A DNA stretch of 64,000 nucleotides, taken from NCBI RefSeq assembly GCF_027213785.1, contig NZ_JAPWGO010000009.1, forward strand, positions 1-64,000. Direction: 5' to 3'. The notes below the pieces were generated by a model. It worked only from the letters and a program-made list of their open reading frames with translations, had not been told where the DNA came from and did not search any database. The translations under genes were made by a program, and so were the position numbers. Positions 49,009-58,020 of this stretch are shown here, piece by piece. How positions within the stretch are numbered: position 1 is the first letter of the stretch; each line of letters opens with the position of its first letter. Source of the DNA: Limimaricola sp. G21655-S1 (GTDB taxonomy: Bacteria > Pseudomonadota > Alphaproteobacteria > Rhodobacterales > Rhodobacteraceae).

Positions 49009-50652
49009 TTACATCTTATCAGTCGCCGCCTCGCCCAAGGCCTCAACTCTCCGTTCGGCCAGAAGCCGGTCGAGCCAGTCGGGATCCATCTCGGGCACCG
49101 AGGACAGCAGCAGGTCGGTGTAGGGGTGGTGCGGCGGCGTGAACATCTCGGTCTTGGGACCCTGCTCGATCACCCGGCCCTCCTTCATCACCACCACCTC
49201 GTCGGCGATCGCCTTCACCGTGGCGAGATCGTGGGTGATGAACATGTAGCTCAGCCCGAGCTCGTCCTGCAGCCGGGCGAGGAGCTTGAGGATGCCCTCG
49301 GCCACCAGCTGGTCGAGCGCGCTCGTCACCTCGTCGCAGATGATCAGCCGCGGCTCGGCGGCGAGCGCGCGGGCGATGCCGACGCGTTGCTTCTGCCCGC
49401 CCGACAGCTCGCCCGGCAGCCGGTCGCGGTAGATGGCGGGGTCGAGCTCGATCTGCTCGAGCAGCTCGTCGACGCGGGCCGCCAGCCGGCGCCCCTTGAG
49501 CCCGGAATAGAACCGCACCGGCCGCCCGACGATCTGCGCGATGCTCTGGCGCGGGTTCAGCGCGGTATCGGCCATCTGGTAGATCATCTGGATCTGCCGC
49601 AGCTGGTCCTTGGAGCGCTGGCGGTAGCTCGGCGGCAGCGCCTCGCCCTCGAAGCGCACCACACCGCTCCTTGGCGGCAGCAGCCCGGTGATCACCCGCG
49701 CCGTCGTCGACTTGCCCGAGCCGCTCTCGCCCACCACCGCCACGGTGCGGCCGGGATGGATGTCGAAGCTCACCTCGTTCAACACGACCTGTTCGCCGTA
49801 AGCCGCCGTCACCCCCTCGACCGCCAAGATCGGCACGCTCTCCGGGCCGGGCTTCGGCTTTTCGGGGCGGTGATAGCCGCGCACCGCCCAGAGCGACTTG
49901 GTGTAGTCCTCGCGCGGTGCATCGAGCATCTCGCGCGTCGGCGCGGTCTCGACCTCGTCGCCCCGGAGCAGCACCTTGATGCGGTCGGCCATCTGCGCCA
50001 CCACCGCGAGGTCGTGGGTGATGTAGATCGCCGAGGTGCCGAACTGGTCGACGATGTCGCGGATCGCCGCCAGCACCTCGATCTGGGTGGTCACGTCGAG
50101 CGCGGTGGTCGGCTCGTCGAAGATGATCAGGTCGGGGCGGCAGGACATCGCCATCGCGGTCATCGCGCGCTGCAACTGCCCGCCCGAGACCTGGTGCGGA
50201 TAGCGAAAGCCGATCTCCTCGGGGTTGGGAAGCCTGAGCTTGGCATAAAGCTCGATCGCGTCCTCGATGCTTTCGCCCCGGTCCTGCACGCCGTGGCGCA
50301 CCGGTGCCTCGACATGCTGGTCGATCAGCTTGTGGGCGGGGTTGAAACTCGCCGCCGCCGATTGCGCGACATAGGCGATGCGGCGGCCCAGCAGCGAGCG
50401 CTTCTCCTCGGTCGAGGCGTTCATCAGGTCGATGCCGTCGAACATCACCGAGCCGCCCGAGATCCGCACCCCGTCGCGCACATAGCCCATCGCGGCGAGG
50501 CCCAGCGTCGATTTGCCGGCCCCGGATTCGCCGATCAGCCCCAGCACCTCGCCCCGGCCCAGCGTCAGGTCAACGCCGTTGATGATCGGGTGCCACTCCT
50601 CGTCTGAGCGGCCCTCGATCCGCAGGTCGCGGATTTCCAGAAGCGGCGTCAC
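49009..50652 (-). CDS. Fused dual ATPase of peptide ABC importer (DppD-DppF type)
   Basis: A 547-aa protein with two complete ABC ATPase domains in one chain, equivalent to DppD plus DppF. The first has Walker A GESGAGKS at 41-48, signature [10 protein letters not shown] and Walker [13 protein letters not shown]. The second has Walker [10 protein letters not shown] near 307, signature [10 protein letters not shown] and Walker [13 protein letters not shown]. Each is followed by the oligopeptide-transporter C-terminal region ([10 protein letters not shown] near the end). The GTG start overlaps the upstream permease stop in GTGA. It powers the importer encoded by its neighbours. Confidence 0.94.
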   Translation of the reverse strand: MTPLLEIRDLRIEGRSDEEWHPIINGVDLTLGRGEVLGLIGESGAGKSTLGLAAMGYVRDGVRISGGSVMFDGIDLMNASTEEKRSLLGRRIAYVAQSAAASFNPAHKLIDQHVEAPVRHGVQDRGESIEDAIELYAKLRLPNPEEIGFRYPHQVSGGQLQRAMTAMAMSCRPDLIIFDEPTTALDVTTQIEVLAAIRDIVDQFGTSAIYITHDLAVVAQMADRIKVLLRGDEVETAPTREMLDAPREDYTKSLWAVRGYHRPEKPKPGPESVPILAVEGVTAAYGEQVVLNEVSFDIHPGRTVAVVGESGSGKSTTARVITGLLPPRSGVVRFEGEALPPSYRQRSKDQLRQIQMIYQMADTALNPRQSIAQIVGRPVRFYSGLKGRRLAARVDELLEQIELDPAIYRDRLPGELSGGQKQRVGIARALAAEPRLIICDEVTSALDQLVAEGILKLLARLQDELGLSYMFITHDLATVKAIADEVVVMKEGRVIEQGPKTEMFTPPHHPYTDLLLSSVPEMDPDWLDRLLAERRVEALGEAATDKM

Positions 50653-51821
50653 GATTTCAGCCCCGACGCGCGGTGCAGCATCCAGTCCACCACGAAGTTC
50701 ACCCCCACCGTCAGGATCGCGATGGCCAGCGCCGGCAGCAGCGGCGCCAGCGCCACCATCGGCGCGAAGGCCGCGAAATTGATGAACTGCGCGAGGTCGC
50801 GGACCATGGTGCCCCAATCCGCCAGCGGCGGCTGGATGCCGACCCCGAGGAAGGACAGCGAGGCGATGGTCAGGAACACGAAGCAGAACCGCAGCCCGAA
50901 CTCGGCCAGAAGCGGCGCCATGGCGTTGGGCAGGATCTCGCGGAACACGAGATGGCCCATTCCCTCGCCCCTGAGCTTCGCGGCCTCGACGTAATCCATC
51001 ACCACGATGCCGATGCCGACCGAGCGCGCGAGGCGGAACACCCGCGTGCTGTCGATCACCGCGATGATCAGCACCATGTAGAAGGTGAGCAGCCCGCGCG
51101 CGCCATCGGCCCAGACCGAGGCGATGGTGAGCAGCAAGAGCGCGAAGATCAGCGAGGGGATCGCCATCAGCACGTCGACGCCCCGGCTCAGCACCTGGTC
51201 GAGCCAGCCGCCGACGACGGCGGCCAGAAGCCCCAGCGAGCCGCCGAGAAAGAAGGCCAGCAAGGTCGTCGCGAAGGCGAGGCCCACGGTGTTCTGCGCC
51301 CCGTAGATCAGCCGCGAGAGGATGTCGCGGCCGATCCGGTCGGTGCCCAGCGGAAAGGCCGGGTCGCCGCCCATCGCCGGATCGCCGCCCGGCACCACGT
51401 TGGCCGCGCCCAGCACCGCCTCCTGCCCGTGCGGGGCGATCCAGCCCGCGAAGATCGCGACGAAGGCGTAGATCAGGATCACGAGGATGCCGAAGGCCGC
51501 CGTCAGCGGCATCTTGCGGAACTGCCGCTTCAGCCTCTCGGGCCCGAGGTGGCGCCCGGCGAGACGGAACAGGAAGGCCGCGACCGCGCAGATCGCAAAT
51601 CCCATCACCGCCCAGCGGAAATACACCGCTCCCGGCTTCATCCACAGCCAGATCCCGGCCGCGATGGCGGCGAGCGCCAGCGCGTAGCCGAAGGCCACGC
51701 CATAGGACATGTCGCGGTAGCGCGGCGCGTTGCCGCTGAGCCTGCGCGCCGCCCAGAGACCGATCCAGGCCAGCGCCGCGATGGCGGCAAGCGCGCCGAG
51801 GAGCCAGATCCAGAGACTCAT
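50649..51821 (-). CDS. Peptide ABC transporter permease (DppC type) with extra N-terminal segments
   Basis: A 390-aa inner-membrane permease. From about residue 105 it matches the OppC/DppC family: RQFRKMPLTAAFGILVILIYAFVAIF, GTDRIGRDILSRLIYGA, and the EAA loop EAAKLRGEGMGHLVFREILPNAMAPLLAE that contacts the ATPase. The first about 100 residues add three hydrophobic segments (WIWLLGALAAIAALAWIGLW and two more) not found in typical members of roughly 290-300 aa. The ATG at 51821 overlaps the end of the other permease (ATGA). The role of the extension is unknown. Confidence 0.92.
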   Translation of the reverse strand: MSLWIWLLGALAAIAALAWIGLWAARRLSGNAPRYRDMSYGVAFGYALALAAIAAGIWLWMKPGAVYFRWAVMGFAICAVAAFLFRLAGRHLGPERLKRQFRKMPLTAAFGILVILIYAFVAIFAGWIAPHGQEAVLGAANVVPGGDPAMGGDPAFPLGTDRIGRDILSRLIYGAQNTVGLAFATTLLAFFLGGSLGLLAAVVGGWLDQVLSRGVDVLMAIPSLIFALLLLTIASVWADGARGLLTFYMVLIIAVIDSTRVFRLARSVGIGIVVMDYVEAAKLRGEGMGHLVFREILPNAMAPLLAEFGLRFCFVFLTIASLSFLGVGIQPPLADWGTMVRDLAQFINFAAFAPMVALAPLLPALAIAILTVGVNFVVDWMLHRASGLKS

Positions 51822-52801
51822 TTCGGGTGCCTCAGACGCGGGTTCGAGATGATCGACAGGATGTCGGCGGTGAGGTTCAGCAAGATGTAGGCGGCGGCAA
51901 AGATCAGGCAGCAGGCCTGCACCACCGGGATGTCGCGCAGCTTCACGCTGTCGACGAAGAGCTGGCCGATGCCGGGATAGACGAAGACCACCTCGACCAC
52001 GACGACGCCGGTGACGAGATAGGCGAGGTTGAGCGCCACCACGTTGACGATCGGCGCCAGCGCGTTCGGCAGCGCGTGGCGCCAGATCACCCGCAGCGGC
52101 CGCATCCCCTTGAGCCGGGCCATCTCGATATAGGGCTGCGCCATCAGGTTGAGGATCGCGGCGCGGGTCATCCGCATCATGTGCGCGGTGACCACCAGCG
52201 TCAGGGTCAGGGCCGGCAGCAGGGTCTTTTCCAGCCGCTCGCCGAAGCTCATCCCGGGAAAGATGTTCGACAGCGACGGCAGCACCGGGTTCACCACGGC
52301 GAACAGCAGGATCAGGATGTAGGCCACGAAGAATTCGGGGCTGGAGATCGAGGACAGCGTCGCGATGTTGGCGCCCTTGTCGAAGGCGGTGTCGCGCCAC
52401 AGCGCCGCGAGGATGCCGAGGCCCACCGCCAGCGGCACGGCGATGGCCGCCGTCACGCCCGCGAGGAACATGGTGTTGGCGAAACGCGGCCCGATCTGCG
52501 CCAGCACCGTGGCCGAGGGGTCGACCCGGCCCGTGAAGCTCGCGAAATTCGCCTGCGCGAAGCTGACGCCGAGATCACCGCGCGCCGCGTCCCAGAGCCA
52601 CTGCGCGTAGCGGACCGGCAACGGCTGATCGAGACCGAGCTGGGTGCGGATCGCGGCGACCGCCTCGGGCGTCGCGGACTGGCCCAGCACGGCCTGCGCG
52701 AAATCGCCGGGGAGCAGATTCACCGCGCCGAAGATCACCGCCGAGACGATGAGCAGCGTCAACAGGCCAAGCGCCAGACGCTGCAGGACGATACGGATCA
52801 C
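51818..52801 (-). CDS. Peptide ABC transporter permease (DppB type)
   Basis: A 327-aa inner-membrane permease of the OppB/DppB family: N-terminal helix (RIVLQRLALGLLTLLIVSAVIFG), the conserved GLDQPLPVRYAQWL stretch, and the EAA loop region YIEMARLKGMRPLRVIWRHALPNALAPI near 210-240. The likely start is GTG 52801, just after GGGGAG; upstream in-frame codons include the leader palindrome and do not resemble the family. It is the first gene of the four-gene importer operon. Confidence 0.9.
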   Translation of the reverse strand: MIRIVLQRLALGLLTLLIVSAVIFGAVNLLPGDFAQAVLGQSATPEAVAAIRTQLGLDQPLPVRYAQWLWDAARGDLGVSFAQANFASFTGRVDPSATVLAQIGPRFANTMFLAGVTAAIAVPLAVGLGILAALWRDTAFDKGANIATLSSISSPEFFVAYILILLFAVVNPVLPSLSNIFPGMSFGERLEKTLLPALTLTLVVTAHMMRMTRAAILNLMAQPYIEMARLKGMRPLRVIWRHALPNALAPIVNVVALNLAYLVTGVVVVEVVFVYPGIGQLFVDSVKLRDIPVVQACCLIFAAAYILLNLTADILSIISNPRLRHPK

Positions 52802-52852
52802 GCTCCCCAAACTGCCGTGCTCTCCCCTGGGACCCGGGATGCGGGTCGCTGC

Positions 52853-52868
52853 GGTGCGGTTCCGCACC
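52853..52868 (-). promoter_or_regulatory. Palindrome in the leader of the peptide importer operon
   Basis: GGTGCGG-TT-CCGCACC is a perfect 7-bp dyad about 50 bases before the permease start codon and just after the predicted transcription start, suitable for an operator or an RNA hairpin. Confidence 0.35.
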
Positions 52869-52883
52869 TTCTTGATTGCGGTC

Positions 52884-52911
52884 AGGTTAGCGAAGCCTCG
52901 GAATCTGTAAA
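52884..52911 (-). promoter_or_regulatory. Candidate promoter of the peptide importer operon
   Basis: On the minus strand TTTACA (52911-52906), 16 bases, TAACCT (52889-52884), upstream of the DppB-type gene. The boxes are moderate matches. Confidence 0.4.
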
Positions 52912-52937
52912 GCCTTGTGGTGATTACCCAACGTCGC

Positions 52938-53930
52938 CTAGCCGAAGATCGGCCCGTCATTGCCCCGGCCCAGCGCGTCGGTGGCGCGCACCAGCTCGGC
53001 CGAGATGCCCGGCTCGGACAGCGCGTGACCGGCGCGCGGGATCATCCTGAGCGTGGCGGCGGGCCAGCGCGCGACGAGGCTGTGCGCCCCGGCGGGCGGG
53101 CAGATCATGTCGTAGCGCCCCTGCACGATCAGCCCGGGGATCTGCGCGATCCTGCCCATCCGTTCGAGGATGCCCTGCCCCGGCGCAAGAAAGCCGCGAT
53201 TGTGGAAGTAATGGTTCTCCAGCCGGGCAAAGGCGCGGGCGTATTCGGCGGGACCGTCGCCCAGCGGCCCGTCATTGTCGATCGAGGCCAAGGCGTTCTC
53301 CCACGAGGCCCAGCTGCGGGCATGGCGCAGCTCGCAGCCCGCATCGCCCGAGAACAGCCGCCGGTGATAGGCGCCGATCAGGTCGTCATGCTCGGCCTCC
53401 GGGATCGGCGCGGTGAAGCGCTGCCACAGCTCGGGCCAGAACTGCCCGGCGCCGCCGCCATAGAACCACTGCAACTCGGGCTCGGTCATCAGGAACACGC
53501 CGCGCAGGATCAGCGCCGCGGCCCGCTCGGGGTGGGTCTGCGCGTAGATCAGCGCCAGCGTCGCGCCCCATGAGCCGCCGAACAGCACCCAGCGCTCGAT
53601 CCCGAGCATCTCGCGGATATGCTCCATGTCCGAGACCAGATGCCACGTCGTGTTGGCCTCGACGCTGGCATGCGGGCGCGAGCGGCCGCAGCCGCGCTGG
53701 TCGAACAGGATCACCCGCCAGGCCGAGGCATCGAAATAGCGGCGCATCGCGGGCGAACAGCCGCCGCCCGGGCCGCCATGCAGCACTACGACCGGCTTAC
53801 CGTCCGGGTTGCCGCATTGCTCGACATAGATCCGGTGCCCGTCGCCGACATCGACCATGCGCTGGTCGAAGGGCTCGACGGGGGGATGAAGATGCGCGAT
53901 GGCGCGACGGTGACCTGAGACCTTGTCCAT
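52938..53930 (-). CDS. pip: Proline iminopeptidase
   Basis: Alpha/beta-hydrolase that removes N-terminal proline from peptides, cytosolic. The 330-aa protein shows HGGPGGG (oxyanion hole), the nucleophile elbow GGSWG within LFGGSWGATLALIYA, the catalytic aspartate region VQGRYDMICPP, and the catalytic histidine in RAGHALSE, all typical of family S33. The ATG at 53930 is preferred; a TTG seven codons upstream lacks support. It lies just upstream of the peptide importer operon on the same strand, so it may digest imported peptides, though it has its own gap of 136 bases. Confidence 0.94.
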   Translation of the reverse strand: MDKVSGHRRAIAHLHPPVEPFDQRMVDVGDGHRIYVEQCGNPDGKPVVVLHGGPGGGCSPAMRRYFDASAWRVILFDQRGCGRSRPHASVEANTTWHLVSDMEHIREMLGIERWVLFGGSWGATLALIYAQTHPERAAALILRGVFLMTEPELQWFYGGGAGQFWPELWQRFTAPIPEAEHDDLIGAYHRRLFSGDAGCELRHARSWASWENALASIDNDGPLGDGPAEYARAFARLENHYFHNRGFLAPGQGILERMGRIAQIPGLIVQGRYDMICPPAGAHSLVARWPAATLRMIPRAGHALSEPGISAELVRATDALGRGNDGPIFG

Positions 53931-53993
53931 GCCCGACCTATATAGGCACAAGCATCATGCCGTCACCCGCCCGCGACGAAGAAGGACCGAAAC

Positions 53994-54761
53994 ATGCCGC
54001 AGACCGATCCCGCCCGCTCCACCGTCGATGCGCAGGAGGTCGCCAAGTTCGAGGCGATGGCCGCCGAATGGTGGGACGAGAACGGCAAGTTCAAGCCGCT
54101 GCACATGCTCAACCCCTGCCGGCTGGGCTACATCACCGACCAGATCGCGGCGCAGTTCGACCGCGAACTTTCAGCGAAGACACCGTTCGAGGGTCTGCGG
54201 ATTCTCGACATCGGCTGCGGCGGCGGGCTGTTGTGCGAACCGATGGCGCGGTTGGGCGCGACGGTGGTGGGTGCCGACGCGGCCGAACGCAACATCCCCG
54301 TGGCACGGCTCCATGCAAAGCAGTCGGGGCTCGAGATCGACTACCGCCACACCACCGCCGAGGCGATGGCCGAGGCGGGCGAGCGCTTCGACGTGGTGCT
54401 CAACATGGAGGTGGTCGAGCACGTCGCCTCGCCGATCGACTACCTCAGCGCCTGCCACGACCTGCTAAAGCCCGGGGGCCTGCACATCTGCTCGACCCTG
54501 AACCGCAACGCCAAGAGCTTCGGCATGGCGATCCTCGGCGCGGAATGGGTGATGCGCTGGCTGCCCAAGGGCACGCATGACTGGAAGAAGTTCATCACCC
54601 CGGACGAGCTCTACGACCTGCTCAGGCGCGCCGGGCTGACGCCGGTGGACCGCAAGGGCATGGTGTTCAACCCGATCTCCTGGAGCTGGTCGCTCTCGGA
54701 GCGCGACCTCTCGGTCAACTACGTCACCGCGAGCCTGCGGCCCGAGCGCGTCACGCTCTAA
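53994..54761 (+). CDS. ubiG: Ubiquinone biosynthesis O-methyltransferase UbiG
   Basis: S-adenosylmethionine-dependent enzyme that carries out both O-methylations of ubiquinone synthesis. The 255-aa protein opens with the UbiG stretch [21 protein letters not shown], has the SAM-binding motif [11 protein letters not shown] near 67-77 and the terminal [12 protein letters not shown] region. The ATG at 53994 follows GAAGGACC. It is divergent from pip (63-base gap) and its stop overlaps the convergent marR-type gene by four bases. Confidence 0.97.
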   Translation: MPQTDPARSTVDAQEVAKFEAMAAEWWDENGKFKPLHMLNPCRLGYITDQIAAQFDRELSAKTPFEGLRILDIGCGGGLLCEPMARLGATVVGADAAERNIPVARLHAKQSGLEIDYRHTTAEAMAEAGERFDVVLNMEVVEHVASPIDYLSACHDLLKPGGLHICSTLNRNAKSFGMAILGAEWVMRWLPKGTHDWKKFITPDELYDLLRRAGLTPVDRKGMVFNPISWSWSLSERDLSVNYVTASLRPERVTL

Positions 54762-55201
54762 TCCACGTCCGAAAGCCTCAGCCTGAGCTCGCGCAGCACC
54801 GGCAGCGCGGCGCGGGCCCGCTCGGCGCCGACCCGTTCGACCACGTCAGAGACGATCGGCGTGATCGCGGCGACGGCGGCGTTGCGCGCCTCGAGCCCGG
54901 CGGGGCTGATCGCCACCATCTTGCGGCGCGCATCGTCCCAGTCGGGACGGATATGCACCCAGCCCGCCCATTCCAGCTTGCCCAGCGTGTTGGTCATCGC
55001 CCCGCGCGTCAGGTGAAAGGTCTTGGCGAGCTGCGCCGGGCTGCGCTCGGACCCCGAGAAGGCGAGGTGGTTCAGCACCGAGAAATGCGACAGTTCCATG
55101 CCCTTGGGCAGCACCTTCGACATGGTGTTGCGCGCCAGCTGGTCGACGGCCAGGATCTCGCTGAACAGCGTGATGGCGAGATTGTCGAGAGGCTGGCTCA
55201 T
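54758..55201 (-). CDS. MarR-family transcriptional regulator
   Basis: A 147-aa winged-helix DNA-binding protein: helix-turn-helix region [28 protein letters not shown] (about 56-83) and the wing [14 protein letters not shown], the classic MarR signature D-R-K (here DARRKM). Such dimers usually respond to phenolic or oxidant ligands. It overlaps the end of the nitrilase-family gene upstream by four bases, so it is translated with nitrilase and glutaredoxin genes. Its targets are unknown. Confidence 0.93.
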   Translation of the reverse strand: MSQPLDNLAITLFSEILAVDQLARNTMSKVLPKGMELSHFSVLNHLAFSGSERSPAQLAKTFHLTRGAMTNTLGKLEWAGWVHIRPDWDDARRKMVAISPAGLEARNAAVAAITPIVSDVVERVGAERARAALPVLRELRLRLSDVD

Positions 55202-56034
55202 GCGGGTCCTTCATAGGGGCGGTCATGCGCGAGCGAGGGCACCCGCCGTCTCGCTTGTGCCACTTCGGCCATGTCCAGATCAACGATGCTGATACCGGCG
55301 GCCGTGCCGGCATCGGCGATGACCGCGCCCCATGGATCCACCGCGAGGCTGTGGCCCCATGTCTCCCTGGCCCGGCCCTCGGTCGCGGCGTGGCGCCCGC
55401 TCTGCGCCGCCGCCAGCACGTGGCAGCCGGTCTCGATGGCGCGGGCCCGCAGCAGCGTTTCCCAATGCGCGGCGCCGGTGACCAGGGAAAAGGCGCTGGG
55501 CACCAGCAGGATCTCGGCCCCGGCCTGCGCCAGCGCCCGGTAGAGATGCGGAAACCGCACGTCGTAGCAGATGGTCAGCCCGATCCTGCCCAACGGTGTC
55601 TCGGCCAGCACCGCACGATCGCCGGGGCGGTATCCGGCGGATTCGCGGTAGGTCTCGGTCTCGCTGACCTCGACATCGAACATGTGGATCTTGTCGTAGC
55701 GGGCATGGATGCCGCCATCGGGCCCGATCAGCAGCGAGCGGTTGGCAAAGCGCCCATCCGCGTCCCCGGTCTTCACCGCGATCGAGCCCAGCGACAGCCA
55801 GATGCCCGCCCGCGCCGCCTCGTCGCGCAACGCCGCGAGCATCGGATCCTCGGCCTCGTGCCGCAGCACCGCGAGTTGCCGCGCCCGGCTGGCCGAGACG
55901 CAATTGGAGACCTCGGGCGTGCAGACGAGCTCCGCGCCCTGCGCCACCGCCTCGCGGACCATCCCGCGCAGCGCCTGGACGTTCTGCGCCGGCTCGTCCG
56001 AGGCGGTGAATTGCAGGAGCGCGGCGCGGGTCAC
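55198..56034 (-). CDS. Nitrilase-superfamily amidohydrolase (NIT1/Nit2-like)
   Basis: A 278-aa carbon-nitrogen hydrolase with the Glu-Lys-Cys triad: CTPEVSN (Glu), RYDKIHMFDVEV (Lys) and LTICYDVRFPHLYRAL (Cys). Such NIT1/Nit2-like enzymes are linked to repair of deaminated glutathione or to omega-amidase activity. Its start (GTG) overlaps the glutaredoxin stop in GTGA; cotranscription with glutaredoxin agrees with a glutathione-related role, which remains inference. Confidence 0.9.
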   Translation of the reverse strand: MTRAALLQFTASDEPAQNVQALRGMVREAVAQGAELVCTPEVSNCVSASRARQLAVLRHEAEDPMLAALRDEAARAGIWLSLGSIAVKTGDADGRFANRSLLIGPDGGIHARYDKIHMFDVEVSETETYRESAGYRPGDRAVLAETPLGRIGLTICYDVRFPHLYRALAQAGAEILLVPSAFSLVTGAAHWETLLRARAIETGCHVLAAAQSGRHAATEGRARETWGHSLAVDPWGAVIADAGTAAGISIVDLDMAEVAQARRRVPSLAHDRPYEGPA

Positions 56035-56300
56035 TTGCCCAGCATCGGGTCGAGCCCGCCGCGACGGTCGAGAAGCGCCATGTCGTCATAGCCGCCGACA
56101 TGGGTGCCGCCGATGAAGATCTGCGGCACGGTACGGCCGCCATTGGCACGCTGCACCATCTCGGCGCGGCGCTCGGGCTGAGCCACCACGTTGATTTCGG
56201 TATAGCTGACGCCCTTCTGGGCCAGCAGGCGCTTGGCGGCGTGGCAGTAGCCGCAGGTGGGCGAGGTGTAGATCTCGATCTGTGGGGTCGTCTCGGCCAT
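56031..56300 (-). CDS. grxC: Glutaredoxin 3
   Basis: An 89-aa dithiol glutaredoxin that reduces protein disulfides and glutathione mixed disulfides. Active site CGYC near 15-18 (a CPYC variant with glycine), cis-proline TVPQIFIGG and the GGYDDM glutathione-binding turn. The ATG at 56300 follows GGAGAA; eleven further upstream codons are in frame but unsupported. It lies 36 bases after comF and overlaps the nitrilase gene. Confidence 0.95.
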   Translation of the reverse strand: MAETTPQIEIYTSPTCGYCHAAKRLLAQKGVSYTEINVVAQPERRAEMVQRANGGRTVPQIFIGGTHVGGYDDMALLDRRGGLDPMLGK

Positions 56301-56336
56301 TCGTGTTCTCCGGAAAACAAAGAGGTTTCCCATGAT

Positions 56337-57047
56337 CTAGGCATCCGGAGCGGCGCGGGCCAGTGCGATCACGCAGATCTCTTTCGCCCCAGCGGCGCGG
56401 GCCGCGGCGGCGCAGGCCGCGAGCGTGGCGCCGGAGGTCAGCACGTCGTCGGCGATCAGAACCTCGCGCCCCGCCAGCCGCGCGCCGCGGCGCGGATGCG
56501 GCACGATCGCCCCGTCGAGCGTCGCGCGGCGGGCACGGGCATCGCCGGACAGGCTATCGGTCGCGCGGCGCCGCCACAGCGCGTCGGGGCAATAATCGAG
56601 CCGCAATTCCCGCGCGATGCGCGCGGCCAGCAGCGCCGACTGGTTGTAGCGGCGCTGCCAGAGCCGGCCGCGATGCAGCGGCACCGGCACCACCAGCATG
56701 CCGGGCCGCGCCAGATCCACCGCCGCGCGCGCCATCCAGCGCCCCAGAGGCCGCGCCAGATCGGTGCGGTCGCCATGCTTGAGCGCCAGCGCCAGCCGCC
56801 GCCCGCCATCGCGGTAGCGCAGCACCGCCCGCCCCGCGCGCCATGGCGGCGGGGTGACAAGGCAGGAATCGCAGCGCAGCCCCGGCTCCGCCTCGCCCGG
56901 CAGCGGCCGCGCGCAAAGATCGCAGAGCGCGCCACCGAGGAACGGCGTGTCGCGCCAGCAGGCCCCGCAAAGCCCGTGATCCGCCTCGGTCATTTCGCCG
57001 CAGCCCATGCAGACCGGAGGGTAGATCGCCCTCAACACGCTTTGCAT
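56337..57047 (-). CDS. ComF-family double zinc ribbon phosphoribosyltransferase-like protein
   Basis: A 236-aa ComF-type protein: N-terminal zinc-binding cysteines (C13, C16, C27, C30, with another group in CDLCARPLPGE and CDSC) and a C-terminal phosphoribosyltransferase fold with the PRPP loop VLIADDVLTSGATLAA near 196-211. In naturally competent bacteria ComF is needed for DNA uptake; in others its role is unknown. It is the first gene of comF-grxC-nitrilase-marR and is divergent from the NDUFAF5-like gene. Confidence 0.93.
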   Translation of the reverse strand: MQSVLRAIYPPVCMGCGEMTEADHGLCGACWRDTPFLGGALCDLCARPLPGEAEPGLRCDSCLVTPPPWRAGRAVLRYRDGGRRLALALKHGDRTDLARPLGRWMARAAVDLARPGMLVVPVPLHRGRLWQRRYNQSALLAARIARELRLDYCPDALWRRRATDSLSGDARARRATLDGAIVPHPRRGARLAGREVLIADDVLTSGATLAACAAAARAAGAKEICVIALARAAPDA

Positions 57048-57075
57048 TCCGGTGCCGCCCCCCTATCTGCGGCGG

Positions 57076-57903
57076 ATGTCACAGACCCAGCGCCCCGCCC
57101 TGTTCGATCGCCCCGCCCTCGCGCTTCGCCGCGCCCGCGCCGCGCGTGCGCCGGCCCTGTTCCTGCAGGAGGCGGTGGCCGACGACGTCGAGGATAGGAT
57201 CGCCGAGGTTAACCGCAGCTTTACCGACCCGGCGGTGGTGACGCCCTGGCCCGGTCTCTGGGCGCGGCGGCTGCCGGAGGCGAAGATCGTTCCCGATGCC
57301 GAGATCCTCGATCTCGCCCCCGGTACGCATGACCTGGTGATCCACGCGCTGGCGCTGCACTGGGCCGAGGACCCGATCGGCCAGCTGATCCAATGCGCCC
57401 GGGCACTGCGCCCGGACGGGCTCCTGATCGCGACGCTGTTCGGCGGAGAGACGCTGGCGGATCTGCGCGCGGCGCTGACCGCCGCCGAGACCGCCGTCAC
57501 CGGCGGGCTGTCGCCCCGGGTCGCGCCGATGGGCGAGATCCGCGATCTCGGCGCGCTGCTGCAACGCGCCGGGCTGGCGCTGCCGGTGGCCGATGGCACG
57601 CCATTCGACGTCAGCTACGAAACCCCGTTCCACCTGATGCGCGATCTGCGGGCGATGGGCGAGACCAACGCGATGGCGGGCCGCCTGTGCCGTCCCACCC
57701 GCCGCGCCGTGATGGCCGAGGCGGCGCGGCTCTATGCCGAAAGCAACATGCGCCCCGATGGCCGGGTCGGCGCGCGTTTCGAGGTGATCACCCTGACGGG
57801 CTGGGCGCCGTCGGCGGACCAGCCGCAGCCGTTGCGCCGCGGCTCGGCGACGCATAGCCTCGAAGAGGCGCTGCGGCGCGCCCGCGACGAAAGCGCCGAT
57901 TGA
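57076..57903 (+). CDS. NDUFAF5-like SAM-fold protein (BioC/complex I assembly family)
   Basis: A 275-aa class I SAM-dependent methyltransferase-like protein. The run ALFDRPALALRR at the start, the LALHWAEDPIGQL stretch, FGGETLADLRAAL and LRAMGETNA correspond closely to mitochondrial NDUFAF5, which hydroxylates an arginine of complex I NDUFS7. The glycine-rich SAM loop is not obvious, so chemistry is uncertain. A link to respiratory complex I assembly is inferred. The ATG at 57076 is used; an upstream in-frame ATG at 57052 would add eight residues. Divergent from comF, upstream of hemH. Confidence 0.85.
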   Translation: MSQTQRPALFDRPALALRRARAARAPALFLQEAVADDVEDRIAEVNRSFTDPAVVTPWPGLWARRLPEAKIVPDAEILDLAPGTHDLVIHALALHWAEDPIGQLIQCARALRPDGLLIATLFGGETLADLRAALTAAETAVTGGLSPRVAPMGEIRDLGALLQRAGLALPVADGTPFDVSYETPFHLMRDLRAMGETNAMAGRLCRPTRRAVMAEAARLYAESNMRPDGRVGARFEVITLTGWAPSADQPQPLRRGSATHSLEEALRRARDESAD

Positions 57904-58020
57904 CCCGATGGCCGCGGGACCCGATCCCTGCGGCCGAACCTGCCGGCAGCTTGTCGGGACCGCATTTCCGCTACCTTGCTTTGAAAACATTCATTAACGC
58001 CGCAGCCCCGAGGACAGACG

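Noticed and set aside
49009-51645. 878-residue apparent fusion of ATPase with upstream sequence
   Set aside because: The extra N-terminal 331 residues are an out-of-frame reading of the DppC-type permease; the real ATPase starts at GTG 50652.
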